Assembly: GCA_014871385.1 (NCBI GenBank)
Contig: CM026425.1
Location: 17,812,637 to 17,876,636 of the forward strand
Length of the DNA: 64,000 nucleotides
Reading direction: 5' to 3'
Origin: Ceratodon purpureus
Lineage: Eukaryota; Streptophyta; Bryopsida; Pseudoditrichales; Ditrichaceae
The notes under the pieces: model-generated
Databases searched by the model: none
What the model was told of the DNA's origin: nothing
Seen by the model: the letters and a program-made list of their open reading frames with translations, nothing else
Position numbers and translations under genes: made by a program
Shown here: positions 24,165 to 36,100 of the stretch, piece after piece
How the letters are laid out: every line of letters begins with the position of its first letter
How positions within the stretch are numbered: the first letter of the stretch is position 1

Positions 24165-24425
24165 GGTTGCATGCGAAAACCCTAATCAGGAGAGAGCGTT
24201 TCGTGTTTTGGTATGTTTTTGGAGCGGGTCGTGGTGATGGTGGTGTTGTTTGGGTTTGATTGGGTGTGTATTTAGGTGGGTTGAAGAGATTTGGGGGTTT
24301 GGGTGAGTGGTTTTGGTGGGTTTTGGTTTTTGGGGTGGGTTTTTCTAGGGTTTTGGGGGGTGGGGTTTGGGGGAGTGGGTGATTCAATTTGTTGGGTGTG
24401 GGCAGATCGGGGAGAGAGTGGGTGG
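24165..24425 (+). promoter_or_regulatory. G/T-rich sense-strand leader of the ERD2-like gene
   Basis: Directly before the ATG (24431), the sense strand is almost devoid of C and built from phrases such as GGGTTTGATTGGGTGTG and TTTTGGGGGGTGGGG. Several G runs could form G-quadruplexes in DNA or mRNA. A telobox (AAAACCCTAA) sits at its 5' edge. Confidence 0.5.
24177..24186 (+). promoter_or_regulatory. Telobox (AAACCCTAA)
   Basis: AAAACCCTAA lies about 250 bp upstream of the ERD2-like start codon. Teloboxes are a known element of plant promoters, often of genes active in dividing cells. Function here is inferred from sequence only. Confidence 0.45.
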
Positions 24426-24430
24426 CAGCG

Positions 24431-26555
24431 ATGAGGAGAGCACGGAACCCTGTGCAGACCGCGGTATGGTGGGTGAAGAAGCAGCCTCCCAAGGTGAAGA
24501 CTGCGTTGGCCGTGCTGACGGGTATCGTGGTGCTGGTGTTCTTGCGGTTTGTGATTCGTGATCATGACAATTTGTTCGTGGCCGCGGAATTTATCCATGC
24601 TGTCGGAATTGGGTGTCTCATCTACAAGCTTATGAAGGAGAAGACATGTGCTGGTGCGGCTCGCTTTTTTGTTTTTTGTTTTCGGGTGTTTTGGCTTAGT
24701 TTTTAGTGGGTTATGATTCAGTGGTTTATTCTGGGTCGAGCAGTAATCTGCATTGCGTTGTGGTTGTGTTTAATTGTGAATTACGGTACACTAGTCCAAG
24801 TCACATGGATATGGTTAATTATTGGATGTGACCGAGGTTGTTGTACTATAAGCGGAACAAGGACCGGGTTTTGTATGTGTAAGCAGTACTCTTTATGTAC
24901 TACATGTGTACATTGTAATGATCCCATGGGTTGGCTCAAATTGCTTGACTCTATCAGGCACTGCAGGTGGTCAAGTGTGCAATTAGGCATCAGTAGCTTC
25001 GAATCTATTTTACGGCAGTTTATTTCAAAGTGAGTATTTTTTTTGAATGCAGGGTTGTCACTGAAGTCACAGGAGCTCACCGCTATATTTTTGATGGTGC
25101 GCCTCTACTGTAGTGTGGTGATGGAGTTTGACATTCACACTCTCCTGGATTTCTTCACGTTTCTTACAACCGCGTGGGTGATCTACATGATGCGGTTTAA
25201 GCTGAAGTCTACTGCTTCAGACGACCTTGACAATCTCCCCATCTACTATGTGGTGAGTTGGTGCTTTTCTTTCTCAATTTATCGTACTAGGTAGAAGTTC
25301 AGCTATGCTTACCGGTCTAGCATGTCCTATCTTCATTGGACTAACTTTATTCAGCTTTCTTGCATGTACTTTTTGCATGTTCTCGTTGGATGTCTTTTTA
25401 CGACTCACTGGAGAAGTAGTCAATTATCACTAGAAGTCATTATTGAGTTACAATTATCAATGGAGAAGTAGTCTATTAAACGATTAAGGGTTCGTATGAG
25501 CCGGTTGAACGACCCTAGCTCTATTTAGGATCTTGGGATAGGCTTGAGCTTTCGAGCTCAAATAAAAAATATTGGATTGAGTGTTGGCCTCTGTGAAGGA
25601 GGGAATTATACTAACAATTTTTGATTTCTGACGTCCATGCAGCTGGCTCCCTGTGCACTACTAGCCGTTTTGATACATCCAGGCACCACCCACCACATTG
25701 TCAACCGAGTGTTGTGGGCTTTTTGTGTATACTTGGAGGCAGTTTCTGTCATGCCACAGCTCCGCGTCATGCAGAACACCAGGGTATGCGTTTTCATCTT
25801 ACCTGTATCTTTGAAAAAGGATCAAAGATTTGACTTGTCATGCAGCTAATGTCTTATTTACTCGTCTGGCCCCGAATCACACTTGCTCGTTTTTAATTTG
25901 AACTGATTTGATTTGCAGGTTGTTGAGCCGTTCACAGCTCACTATGTCTTTGCTTTGGGAATTGCACGGTTTTTGAGTTGTGCTCACTGGATTCTTCAGG
26001 TAAATCGCCTTCTCGTTTACATTGCTTATTCATTCATATCGTTTTAGATAGGCGAGTAGAATTTACTACAGTGATAGTTGGTTCTAACTGGTACTTGCTA
26101 TTCTTAATTTGGAGCTTGAGCAGGAAAATAAAGCCTTTCTTTTTACTCAAAAAGCATTTTATTTCCGAAGTACTAGGGAGAGGAGTTTACTGTTCCTAAT
26201 GCATGCTTTTTTATTTATTTCTCTCAGGTGCTAGATGGACACAGCTTTCTGCTCAGTGCACTAGGGTATGGACTATGGCCTGGAATGGTTCTTCTTTCCG
26301 AGATTGTACAGACAACTATCTTGGCCGATTTTTGCTACTACTATGTTAAAAGGTATGCTCCAATTCATTATGTAAACGAACAAGATTTGTGCTTTATTTG
26401 TAAACGAATAAGAATGTGCTTTTTTGTGAGTCAGGGACCTTGATTTTCTGTCAATGTTTTCTGTCAATGTTTTGATGTTAAAAACATGTAATGTTTGCTG
26501 TGGCAGCGTAATGGACGGCCAAATGATGGTGCGGCTTCCTTCCGGTGTAGTTTAG
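24431..26555 (+). CDS. ERD2-like protein (KDEL-receptor-like, ER lumen retaining receptor family)
   Basis: Six exons: 24431-24653, 25053-25252, 25643-25783, 25919-25999, 26228-26352 and 26507-26555, giving 272 aa with every splice phase consistent. The protein matches plant ERD2-like proteins throughout: KEKTCAGLSLKSQELTAI, RLYCS.VMEFDIHTLLD, YLEAVSVMPQLRVMQNT, VEPFTAHYVFALGIARFLS and ADFCYYYVKS. It is a multi-pass membrane protein with about seven hydrophobic segments. The KDEL-receptor fold lies in the Golgi/ER and true ERD2 proteins return KDEL/HDEL cargo. This subfamily carries an extra N-terminal segment (about residues 1-45), and its ligand role is less certain. The codon before the first intron is split (GCT G|GG). 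The start is the first ATG in the exon 1 frame and gives the family's usual N-terminus and length. Confidence 0.93.
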
Positions 26556-27119
26556 TGTTACAGGGCTACTTCAGTGTATGAGTACAGAGAAGTACTAGGG
26601 CATGAAAGGATGGTCTAGCTTCTTTCTTTCACATTAGCTTCTCATTCTAGTTGAAGTCCTCGTCTGATTTATGGTTTTAGGGGCCAGCGAATCTTTCTGA
26701 TGTTCAGTTCTGGTAGCATGCTGTAATTGTAGCTCACTCATGCATGGACTCAACCATCTGGCTCGAGAATGTCGTATCATGAAGGTGCTCATCTTCACAT
26801 GCTAGTGGTTATATTTCCGATGAATGCGCAGCAGTTGACACTGGCATCAAACAGAATTGAGAGGATACTTGTGATATTTTGGTGTGAAGGGTTGGAACAT
26901 GTATGAAATAAGACTCGTGGGCTTGGAACTTTATGGCGCTATTCCAATATTATCAAGATGAATGAAGTGTTGAAGGTCATTGGCATCATAGATGGTTTTC
27001 AGCAGACGTTGTGCACAATCGTGTATCGCACACGCATGAACAGTTGTAAAAAAAAACAAATGATCTGATTTTCATTTAGGTTTTAAATGGGTCAACATTG
27101 CATCTTTCATATACACATA
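26556..27119. other. Convergent 3' region between ERD2-like and the lysine-rich gene
   Basis: It holds the presumed 3' untranslated regions of two convergent genes. AATAAGACTCG and similar AAUAAA-like signals occur on the plus strand around 26908. No other gene is seen. Confidence 0.5.
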
Positions 27120-28425
27120 CTAATACAAATTCTTTAAAGATGAAACCCTCTCTGCCTTCATCCCATCTTTCTGCATCTTCTCCTGTTGCTTGTCCATGTT
27201 CAACAGAGCTCTCTCTATCGACTTCTCCTTGCGCTGCTTGACAGCTTTCCGCTTCGGCGGCTCTTTCTTCCCGATCAGCCTAACAAACACGAATCACTAT
27301 GTCAGCATATAACACACGTCTATGCATAAGCCGAAAGACAACACAATCCTATTATAATTTAGAACCTACCAAATACAACCAAACCTTGTCCATCAAAATT
27401 ACACCCACAGAGTGATAACATTCACTAGGTAGTCAATAGAAAGTTATGTCTAGCACAATGTAATCTATAGGAGTAGTTCCTGAATCTCAAGATTACCATG
27501 ATCACCGACTTGTACACCATTTTTTATGAGGTGGATATAGGCAAGTCAACACACATTATAATCCTCCCTCATAATCATGATTCTAACATACTGATGAAAG
27601 CAGTTTTAGCAATACAAGATAAGTACCCTTGTATTTGAAGACCATTGGACTTTGACCCCTTCTTCTTTCGTTTCTTCTTCGATTGGAGCAAGTCTAATTC
27701 CGCACCAGTAGGTTCAGCAACTTCGACATCAGCAGTCTCCATAGCTGTGATGCACACAAGCGAAAAGCATTGGTCACATTATAATCTCCGAGCTTTAGAG
27801 GACTAGTTCTCTGTGTCAGAAAAGAAAACGGGCATGACATTCCAGAAGAACTTCTAAACGTGAAAAGGATTGCATCGCTCTCCAATGCCGCGCTCACTGT
27901 AGGTACCGATCACTAAATTCCACAACTTACACACTACAGAAATAAAGTGCTACGCAGAATATTTGATGATGTTCCACAAACATGTCCGAATCGAGAACCC
28001 AAAATAATGTCCAGGGGAAAAAAAAAAAATCACTGTTGATCCACAAGTGGAATCATAGTGACAACACTGGTCTCCATGACGTTACAATCAAAACTCAAAT
28101 TAACTGATCAAGCCTTACAACGACCAAGAAGAGACAGAGACTACACAGAATCATGTCCAAAACTCTGTAACAAACCCTGCGCAAAACCCTAATTCTCATT
28201 CACCTCCTAAACACCCATTCTTCAACACCCATCATAACATCCACCCCGGGATCGAACCACTCCACATAACACCGAAAAAAAGTGCAAATTGCGCATAAAA
28301 ATCTCACCCTCCCCACCACCATTGCTCTCCGGAACAGCTTCCCTATCAGCAACAGAAGGCGTGTCGTCCTCCATGGCAGCCACGCCCCTGGAGTTTTTCT
28401 CCTTCTGCTTCCTCTTCTTCACCAT
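27120..28425 (-). CDS. Small lysine-rich protein, family not recognised
   Basis: Three exons on the minus strand, 28425-28308, 27744-27627 and 27279-27120, join in frame with GT-AG borders to give 131 aa. The protein is very basic and hydrophilic. The start MVKKRKQKEK is followed by a Ser/Glu-rich stretch, then SKKKRKKKGSKSNGL near residue 70 and a C-terminal block GKKEPPKRKAVKQRKEK leading into SIERALLNMDKQQEKM, which could form a helix. The clusters look like nuclear or nucleolar localisation signals, but no named domain was recognised. Perfect phase agreement across two introns argues strongly that it is a real gene. Its promoter region is shared with PAN3, which points the opposite way about 1.7 kb away. 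Confidence 0.75.
28183..28192 (+). promoter_or_regulatory. Telobox in intron 1 of the lysine-rich gene
   Basis: AAAACCCTAA is about 115 bp inside intron 1. A second, inverted telobox (TTTAGGGTTT) is at 28555-28564, upstream of the start codon, and would read as a forward telobox on this gene's sense strand. Confidence 0.4.
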
Positions 28426-28426
28426 C

Positions 28427-29020
28427 TTGTCACCTCTACAACCAAAACCTCCTCTCAAACAAACGCCCAAACTCAAAACCTACACAACCAAACTCCCCCA
28501 AAAAACACACACAAAACCTTCATCACCTTCCAAAACCCACAACTTTGCTCCAGGTTTAGGGTTTAAGCCCACAAATCTCATCCCACAATCATCCATTCAT
28601 CATCCCACAATCATCCATTCATCATCCCACAATCATACATCCAGGCTCATCCCGATACCTCATCCACAACGCATCCATCCTACTCTGCCAGTCCAAGTGC
28701 CAATCGAAATTCAAATCTCCATCACGGTCTGCCCGCACCCCACAAAAAAACCACCCCACCCCTGCCCGCCCAAACTCCTTAGATTTCATTCCGTACTATC
28801 CGCGAAAAGTCATCATAATACGAAAATGACAAAATCCCCAAAATTATCAAAACAACCAAAATCACTAAAATCCTCAAAATCACCAAAACTCCCTAGATTC
28901 CTCAACACCCGCAAAACCGTCACACCCCAGAACCACCACCAACGTAGAATCCACCAAACGCAGAACAACAATCTCCAAAATGATGAAAATCAAACCCCCT
29001 TAGTACCGTAATCCCAACAC
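28427..29020 (-). promoter_or_regulatory. G/T-rich sense-strand leader of the lysine-rich gene
   Basis: The plus strand here is C/A-rich (CAAAACCTCC, CAAACTCCCCC, CCAAAACCCAC), so the sense strand of the minus-strand gene is G/T-rich right up to its ATG. Long open frames across this stretch on the plus strand result from the low complexity and are not coding. Confidence 0.45.
28578..28643. repeat. 22-bp tandem repeat, three copies
   Basis: TCATCCCACAATCATCCATT is the core of a 22-bp unit repeated exactly twice and once with one or two changes. It lies in the leader/promoter region of the lysine-rich gene. Confidence 0.85.
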
Positions 29021-29599
29021 CCCAGAAAAAATGACCGCACAGTCAGAACCCGAGACTCAGTCTCCAAATCTACGAAAAACCCACAACTGTGACGATACTC
29101 TACCGAACATCAAACGGACGCAATAATGTAGAATCTGGTTGGGTAATATCTAGGACTTGGGAAGACAAAGGTTTGAAATGTACCTCTGGGGAAGATTTGT
29201 TACCAGAGGGAGTCGTCGCGTGTGTTGCGTCGCGGCCGCCGCGACGCGCTCGCAGCGAAGGCTGAGGTGCCGCGGCAGGGAGAGTTTTTATAAGGCGGAG
29301 TGGAGGAAGCAGTGTTTTTTCCTGTGGTTTTTTGGGAATATAATAATGGCATGGTGGCGCAGGAGGGTGGTCTCGTGCAGGAGCCGAACGCAGTGAGAGA
29401 GGCTCCAGGGTCGCACTGACCAGGCCAGGGCCCTGAATCCCTATTCTTCTGCTCTCCGCCATCGCCACGGCACCACGAGGAGGAAAACTTGCGTGACGAC
29501 TTACTCGACGGATTCGTGTCGACCTCGGCGAGTTCAGGTGGGTTTGGGTTCACTCGAGTCACTCGGGGAGCGCACGTGAGTCGCGATTCTGTGGGTTGG
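29021..29599. other. Shared upstream region between the lysine-rich gene and PAN3
   Basis: GC content is about 55%, with a GC-rich island at 29220-29300 (GCGGCCGCCGCGACGCG) typical of a promoter. Minus-strand open frames across 29100-29790 show no family resemblance. I read this as promoter and 5' leader sequence. Confidence 0.35.
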
Positions 29600-29935
29600 G
29601 GTCGCATTGCAGGAGGATGATCGTGGAGTTCGAATTCGTCGCCTCGGTTGGGACGACGCCGGAGGTGAGATGAGATGAGGTGGGAGGAGATGAGATGGTG
29701 GTTGATTGTGTCGTGGGTGGGTTGAGATGGTGGTGGATTGTTGTGGGTGGGAGTTTGTTTTTGTGAGAATTGGGGGCAATGGGGGAATTCCATGGTGGGG
29801 AGGGGATTCAGTCGGTTGGAATTCGGAGTGGGGCGTTTTTTTGGGGGGTTTTTTTTGTGGTTTTTTTGGGGGTTGAAGAGGTGGTGTGGTTGGGTGATTG
29901 CAGGGGGAGGAGGGCGTGTGTAACCCTAGTTTAGT
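29600..29935 (+). promoter_or_regulatory. G/T-rich sense-strand leader of PAN3
   Basis: The plus strand carries GAGATGAGATG and GTGGGTGGG-type repeats, then TTTTTTGGGGGGTTTTTTTTGTGG. C is rare. The stretch lies 240-570 bp before the PAN3 start codon and may lie in the 5' untranslated region. Confidence 0.45.
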
Positions 29936-30147
29936 GGGGATGAGGAGGTTGCTGGTTTCGTGCTCTGGCGCTAGAAGGCCTACATTGTGGTAGAGTAATT
30001 TGTATGTAGGATGTTGTAGTGGGAGGAGGCGAGAGGAGAGGAGAGGAGCGGGTGGAGTTTTGAGATATGCTATGCTCGGTTGGAGGAGGGGCTTTTTAGA
30101 TTGGTGGAGGAGGAAGAGGATGGTGATGACCAGGGATTGAGAGTGTC

Positions 30148-30177
30148 ATGGACGTAAACCCCCCTCCGCTGCAATGA
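30148..30177 (+). other. Upstream ORF overlapping the PAN3 start codon (ATGA)
   Basis: A 9-codon uORF (MDVNPPPLQ) begins at ATG 30148. Its TGA stop (30175-30177) overlaps the PAN3 ATG (30174-30176) in the four bases ATGA. Such an overlap permits termination-coupled reinitiation and would tie PAN3 translation to the uORF. Whether the mRNA begins upstream of 30148 is not known. Confidence 0.5.
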
Positions 30178-33100
30178 GTGCTTCACCACAAAGGCCCCCT
30201 GCCAGGTATGGTATCGTTGTCTCCCGACAACCTCAATCTCTTCTGCTGTGAGGGCTTCAAGTGATTGTTGTACTTAAGAACGCGAATGACGCTTCGTTGA
30301 GATCGTCTTTTCTGGGCTATGTGTGAGGGTCATGTATGTGGGTTGGTTTTTTGGGAGAGAGCGTGAGCATGATGTGGACCTGGAGGGAGAATTGAGCTAA
30401 GCTGGTATTTGGCAGCGATATAGATTTTTGTAGAGCTTCGTTCGTGGTTCACGAGGTCAGGGTGATGACCTGTGTTTCTGCCGTATTAGAATCTCTTAAT
30501 AAATTAGAGTTTTGTGGAATTGTGCGTACCGAGTGAGGCGAGTTAGTGGAAGAAACAATGGAGGGTTAGGGATCAGGTAGTGTTGAGTCTGCTTTTGGAG
30601 TATGGAAGGTTAAGCACAGGTTAGGTGCCTTTTTTGTGTACTGGAATCTGTACGAGACTGCAAACTCGTGTTCTGGTTTTCAATTCATTCATTTTGTGGA
30701 GATTCTACTTGACAATACAATTGTGTTTCGAATTTTCTGTATTTCTCATTTTCAACAGTGAAGTTGTGAACGGCATTGACACATGTATATGATTTGGATT
30801 GTGAGAGTCTTCTGGTTTGCGTGTGTTGGCGGTGCAGCAATGTCACTTGTCGCTACTGGGCAACATCAGGGACTTGTTTTTTTGGTGACCAGTGCAACTT
30901 TGCTCACAATCCTGGTGATAGAGCTTCCTCAGGAAAGTCTGGTGGGTTTCATATCCACCTCTTGGAAGCAATTTAGTCATAGAGCTACAGCCTGCTCGAA
31001 GTAAAACCAAAATAAGGTTTATGAATGTTTGGCGAGTAGTCCTATAAAACGCTGGGTATAAATGAACTAGGCATAGATCTTATCGTCATTCTTATCAGGT
31101 TGATCATTTCTGTGCCATGTATTGGCTGTGATCAATCCAGGTTTTGTTGCACAGAGATTTCTTTTGAGGAAGCATGATCACTTTAGAACTTTGCTTGGAT
31201 GTTTGCAGCATGTAACAGGTTTTTATTTCCTCCCAGTTTCTTGCATTGTACATATGTAAAACATTTTAACATATGTACAAAAGTTATCACTACAATTAAA
31301 CAGCTACCAGTTAGCTGTAATGGTGATAGCAGCTAGAATGCTGGAGCTTTAGGCTTCCTTGTTTCTAATTGCCATTGGCCTCCATGGGTGTGTTGTAGTG
31401 CCTAAGCGAGAGAAAGCCTGCAAGGAACTTCTTCTCACCGGATACTGCAAGGTTTTTTTAATTACCAAGTGACCCTGTTTGTGGAACATCAATGCTACGA
31501 ATGCAGTATATTAATTGATTTGTTCGAGACCCCATTATTAAACTGATTAGCCTGCTCATTATGTGTTTGTACTTGCCTTTTTATACTCCTCTTGATGGTG
31601 ATTCTATTTGGGTGATCAATCTTATATTTGATGTTTCAGAACGAGAAAAATGGATGCGAGTACAATCACGAGATTCCAGGTGTAATTCGTGCAGGGTAAG
31701 ATCTTGTACCTCAGATTTCAATGCTATTGGTGGTGATGTCCTACTATGCGGTTGACTTAATGCTGTGGACGAACCTGGAGTCTCACATTGCCATTCTATA
31801 AAATGGTTTCAGGTGCAGTCGTTTGAATCCAGAAATGAACTGACACGTAGTTTCTGAGCTGGTGCAGGCCTCCTTCGTCGTCCTCTGCAACCTCTACTAA
31901 CGTGCCAGCCTCGGTAGTGTATTCATCTTGGCCTTCCGCAACATCGACTTCCCTCAGCCCTGGGACAGCTGGTAATAATGCCGTGAAGAATTTAATGAAC
32001 ATCGCTGTTAGATATGTACATGAGAGCATCAGATCATTCTGAAAAATCTGCCTCCAACTGGGTTATGGAAGGTGCCTTATTACATTTGATTATCACTAGC
32101 TTGGTGCACCTCTAATTTTAAGAACGTTGTGATTTGTTTTTCTACATGTATGCAGCTGCAATCAGGAATAATAGGCTACCAGTGTCTGCTCCAGCATTTG
32201 TTCCTGCAGCTGTGGCAGCAGCCCAAAGGGCCTCTTTGACTGCTTGGGGTGGGGTAACTCCTGGGAAATCTAGTGTGGTGACTTCACAAGCCTCTTTTAC
32301 AGCTACTTCTTCTATTTCTCCAACATCGAATGAAACTCCCAATGTATCCTCAGGTCAAAAACCTGTTGTTGACACTCAAACTACCTCTGCTCTAGCAGCT
32401 CTGGTTCAAGAGGCTGAAGTTAGTGTAAATTCAGATACAGTCACTAGTGGTATTTCTGTGAGTTCCACGCTCTCTACATTTAGCAATTCTTTGCTGAATG
32501 CACAACCGTTCATTCCTTCTGCAATTAGTGGGAGCTCAAATGGGCCTACAAATATTGGTACTGCTCAAGGAGCAAGTATTGGGAGTGCAAATGCGACACC
32601 ATTTGTACCATCAGGGGGATCCGTTGCCTCAGCAGTTAGTGCTGCCCCTTTTGTACCAAGATCAAGGCAGCACATTCTGACTGGAGCAGCTACAGGAGGC
32701 GGATCACCCAGTATGGTTAGGGCCTTACAGCCGGCGAGTCAGTCCCTGATGGCATTGGGAGGGTCAGCACCTCAACAACAGCTACAAATGAGGCAACAAT
32801 TTTCGCAGCTGCAGCAGATACAACATCAACAAGCCCAGGTGCACCAAGCACAAGCACAAGCACAAGCCCACATGCTAGCTGCTGCAGCTCGTAGCATGGG
32901 TGGGAATGTCATTAGCAATAATCAGTACATGGGGATGGAGGTGCCTATGGTTATACCTTTTCGTTTGCCTGATGGGGATGATCCTGCACTTGGCATGACA
33001 GCGATGTCTCCTCCAAATTCTGCGTATTTAACCAGGTATGGCTCTGATTATTGTTTGTCATCAACTTTTCTGGGGCCTACGTTTTTTGTGTAGGGTATAT

Positions 33101-36100
33101 TTAATGAACAGTCTTAATCTGTCAATGATGGAAACAACCTTGTGATAAAAAAGCCTTTGGTATTTTTATTTTGCACTAAAGCAACCGTATCAAGCCCATC
33201 ATGTTAGGTTGAGAGACACATTTTAATCTTCTTTCTAGGCCTTCCATTGTCGTGTGGTCCTTTTCTCCTGACCTTTGGCCAGTAATGTGGTTGTCTACTT
33301 GCTTTTTATGTCCCCTAATTATAGTGCACAGATTATTATCATATCCGACTGTTTCGTATTTGTCACAATTTGCTTAGTATTTGGAAGATGCTGACATCAA
33401 TAGCTTATCACTGTCTGACATGAAGACTTGTTGTTGTGATGGCTCGTGGCACATGGGAAATAGTTATATCTCATACTTTAATATTGCGTCGGTCTTTCTG
33501 GGCTGACATAACATGAATCTTATTTTCTCAAGTGGTAGTAACGTTCCACGTTGGAATCGCTCTGCTTTTATTTTCTTCTCAATGTACTCTCTATTTCAAG
33601 CCATGTATGAGATGACGTGATTGTTACCACATTGCGATGTTGTGATCATTTCTGTTTTTCTCTTCCTAGCGATGTTTACGAAATATGGTCTTGTTGGCCA
33701 GGGTTGGGGGTAGTGGGGGTCTTTCAGTGCTGCCTGCTCCAGATGCTATGGCTAGTATGGGAATTGTTGGGGATGGAACTGGAGTCTTACAAGTGGGTAG
33801 CAGTTCTTCTTTTTCTCACAATTACGGTGGGGGCCTGCCGTCTCCATCCTCTGTCAGGGCACAACTACAGCAGCATATGCAAAATATGCAATTGCAGCAG
33901 CAGGTATTTGCTCTGATTAGATGTGTTGATAGGTTTTCTGAAGTTGTTCAGTAGTTGTATTTTAATTGAGTGATTCAGCTGTACTTTTATATTTTACTAA
34001 TGCCTTTTTCTGGTGAGTGTTTATCATTGTTTTGCACCTCTTTTGATAACCTGAATCTTTCTTTTGGCTCAGCATCAGGCTTTCTCTGGTCAGTCATCGC
34101 CGTATTCTCTACGTCCACCTCAGAGAACTCAGACTCCTGACAAGCAGCAGCAGCAGCAACAATCGGAGGTAGCGGCTTTGATTTTTCTTATTATCCCCCA
34201 GTGGAAATTTCTGAGTGTTTCTGAGTGGTATTTTCCAAGTGATTGCTGGCCTTCATCTTCTCAAATATATTATTGCGAGTTCTATTGACCCACCTGGTCT
34301 GATAGGAAATCTAATTGTATGCAGCAACAATCTCATTCACCACCATACACAATACGACATTCACAAAGTCTAGGCTCACAGACCCCTGAGAAGTCTCAAC
34401 TTCTTGGTTTACAAACCGAGACAGGTGGCTCTGCGCCATCTTCATTAACACTCTCTAATGACAACCAAGGGCAAGAGCACGTACTACTTTCTCCTGAAAG
34501 ACGAGAGGCTGATCAGCTCTCTGTGCAATCCTCAGAATCCAGTGTTCCTCAACAGTCACCTCAGCAGACAGGGCAGATTCAAAGTCCGTTAAAACAACAC
34601 CATCAGCACCAACAGGTACTTTCAGATTTCTTAGAGGTATATAGTATGTGTATTGCCTGTGTTTAAATAAGTGTCTTGTATATGTCTGAGAGCAGAGCTC
34701 ATGTTTTTGTATATGAAAATCATTCACTTACATTGGTATCATCAAGTTGCATATCGTGATCATGTTGTAAATAGTGTTTCTGGTGCGGAGCTATGTGACC
34801 AGGCACAAATGCAGCAACAGATACAACTACAGGCTCTACAACAACAGCAAATGCGGCACAGGATGCAGCAGCAACAACAACAACAGCAACAATCGCAGCA
34901 CTTTCAGCAGCAACATTCTCAGGTCTTTAATTTAGACTTTACGAGCTCACTGTCAATAAATTATAGTTCCATCATATGATTGATGGACTTACTATTTGGA
35001 GGAATGTTCTTTAAAAAGATATGGATGTTCGTTGCTCTTGCTGTTGACTACACGTGTGGCCTGTTTCCTTGTCTAACTGTTGGAGGAGTTTGGCGTGGGA
35101 AACCTTAACAATCAGTCGTTGTTACTCTCATGTCTTCAGATACAGTCTAGTTATAGAATCTTATGGAAGCCTATGTGTTTCTCATTTTGAGGCAGTTGTT
35201 TACAGGGTCAACGAACTCTTTCCAGTCCTGGCTTAAGCCAGCAAAGGCTTCCATCTATGAGATCACCTTCTCCAGTCTCTGGGGTTTCTCCAGTTGCAGC
35301 TGCAACACATGGAGGAGCTACATATTTCTTAAGTCCCGGCCAGGGCATCAGCAATTTGTCGCATGCATTTGGTTCTGCTGGTGGGCGCAATGAATCACGT
35401 ACTGTAAGGGGCCAGCTCTCAGCTGGCACTGTACCCTTTGGGTCACGGTTCATTCCGGATCAGCTACGTGAGGAGCTCCGACGTCGACACTCTCTGATTC
35501 ATGCCCAGGTACTTCATCAAGCATGGTTTTTAATATGCTTATCTAACATTTACTAGAGGGCCTGTGATGGGCCAAGCATAATTCGTGCCTTAAAAATGGT
35601 TGGCACAAATCCTTTCTGTATGCTTGTCAATTACTTGGAATGGCATCAAGTGATGCAATGAGTTTCATACTTGCTTAGTCGTTTGCTGTTTATTTTGATT
35701 GGGGAGATTCGAAGTAGATAAGTTTGCCCAGTATCGCAGATGTGTACTTTCGTACAACGATTTGTTGAAGTTGCAATATTTATCTGAGAGAGTTGCAACA
35801 TACTCAATTATAGTGATGAAACGTACTAACGCAATTTTGCGTTTGCAGCTGGACCCTGAGCAAGATCTGGTTGACCTGCCGGAGATGGTGCAACGGTTCC
35901 ATTCTCTGTTTCCTCTTGAGGATGTAAATCGTGAAGATGAAATTCCAAGCACCTCATTTGGTGTGAGAACTATGATCTTCAAAGGGATCTCTTCATCAGA
36001 TGGTCAAGCATATGCCATTCGGCGGATTGACAGCCGCCAGGTAATTACGTCACACTTTGAAATTATCCAAGTGGATAACTATTTTATGCAAGCCATGTGT

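Noticed and set aside
23839-24492. 217-codon minus-strand frame as a proline-rich protein
   Set aside because: Half of it is the reverse of the G/T-rich leader, whose low complexity keeps frames open. It also overlaps the coding start of the ERD2-like gene.
28289-29011. 240-codon plus-strand Pro/Lys/Ser/Thr-rich frame
   Set aside because: It overlaps coding exon 1 and the leader of the minus-strand lysine-rich gene, and results from C/A-rich low-complexity sequence.
29100-29793. Minus-strand frames between the lysine-rich gene and PAN3
   Set aside because: They lie in GC-rich promoter and leader sequence, have no conserved motif, and overlap each other in different frames.
31640-31679. PAN3 exon 4 ending at the first GT (31680)
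   Set aside because: It puts exon 5 out of frame with early stops. The GTAAGA donor at 31696 restores an open Ser/Pro-rich frame.
33675-33916. Alternative PAN3 exon 7 starting at the strong-looking acceptor near 33669
   Set aside because: In that phase the sequence encodes Cys/Leu/Trp-rich text and loses the Gln-rich stretch that continues into exon 8. The acceptor at 33701 keeps phase and composition.
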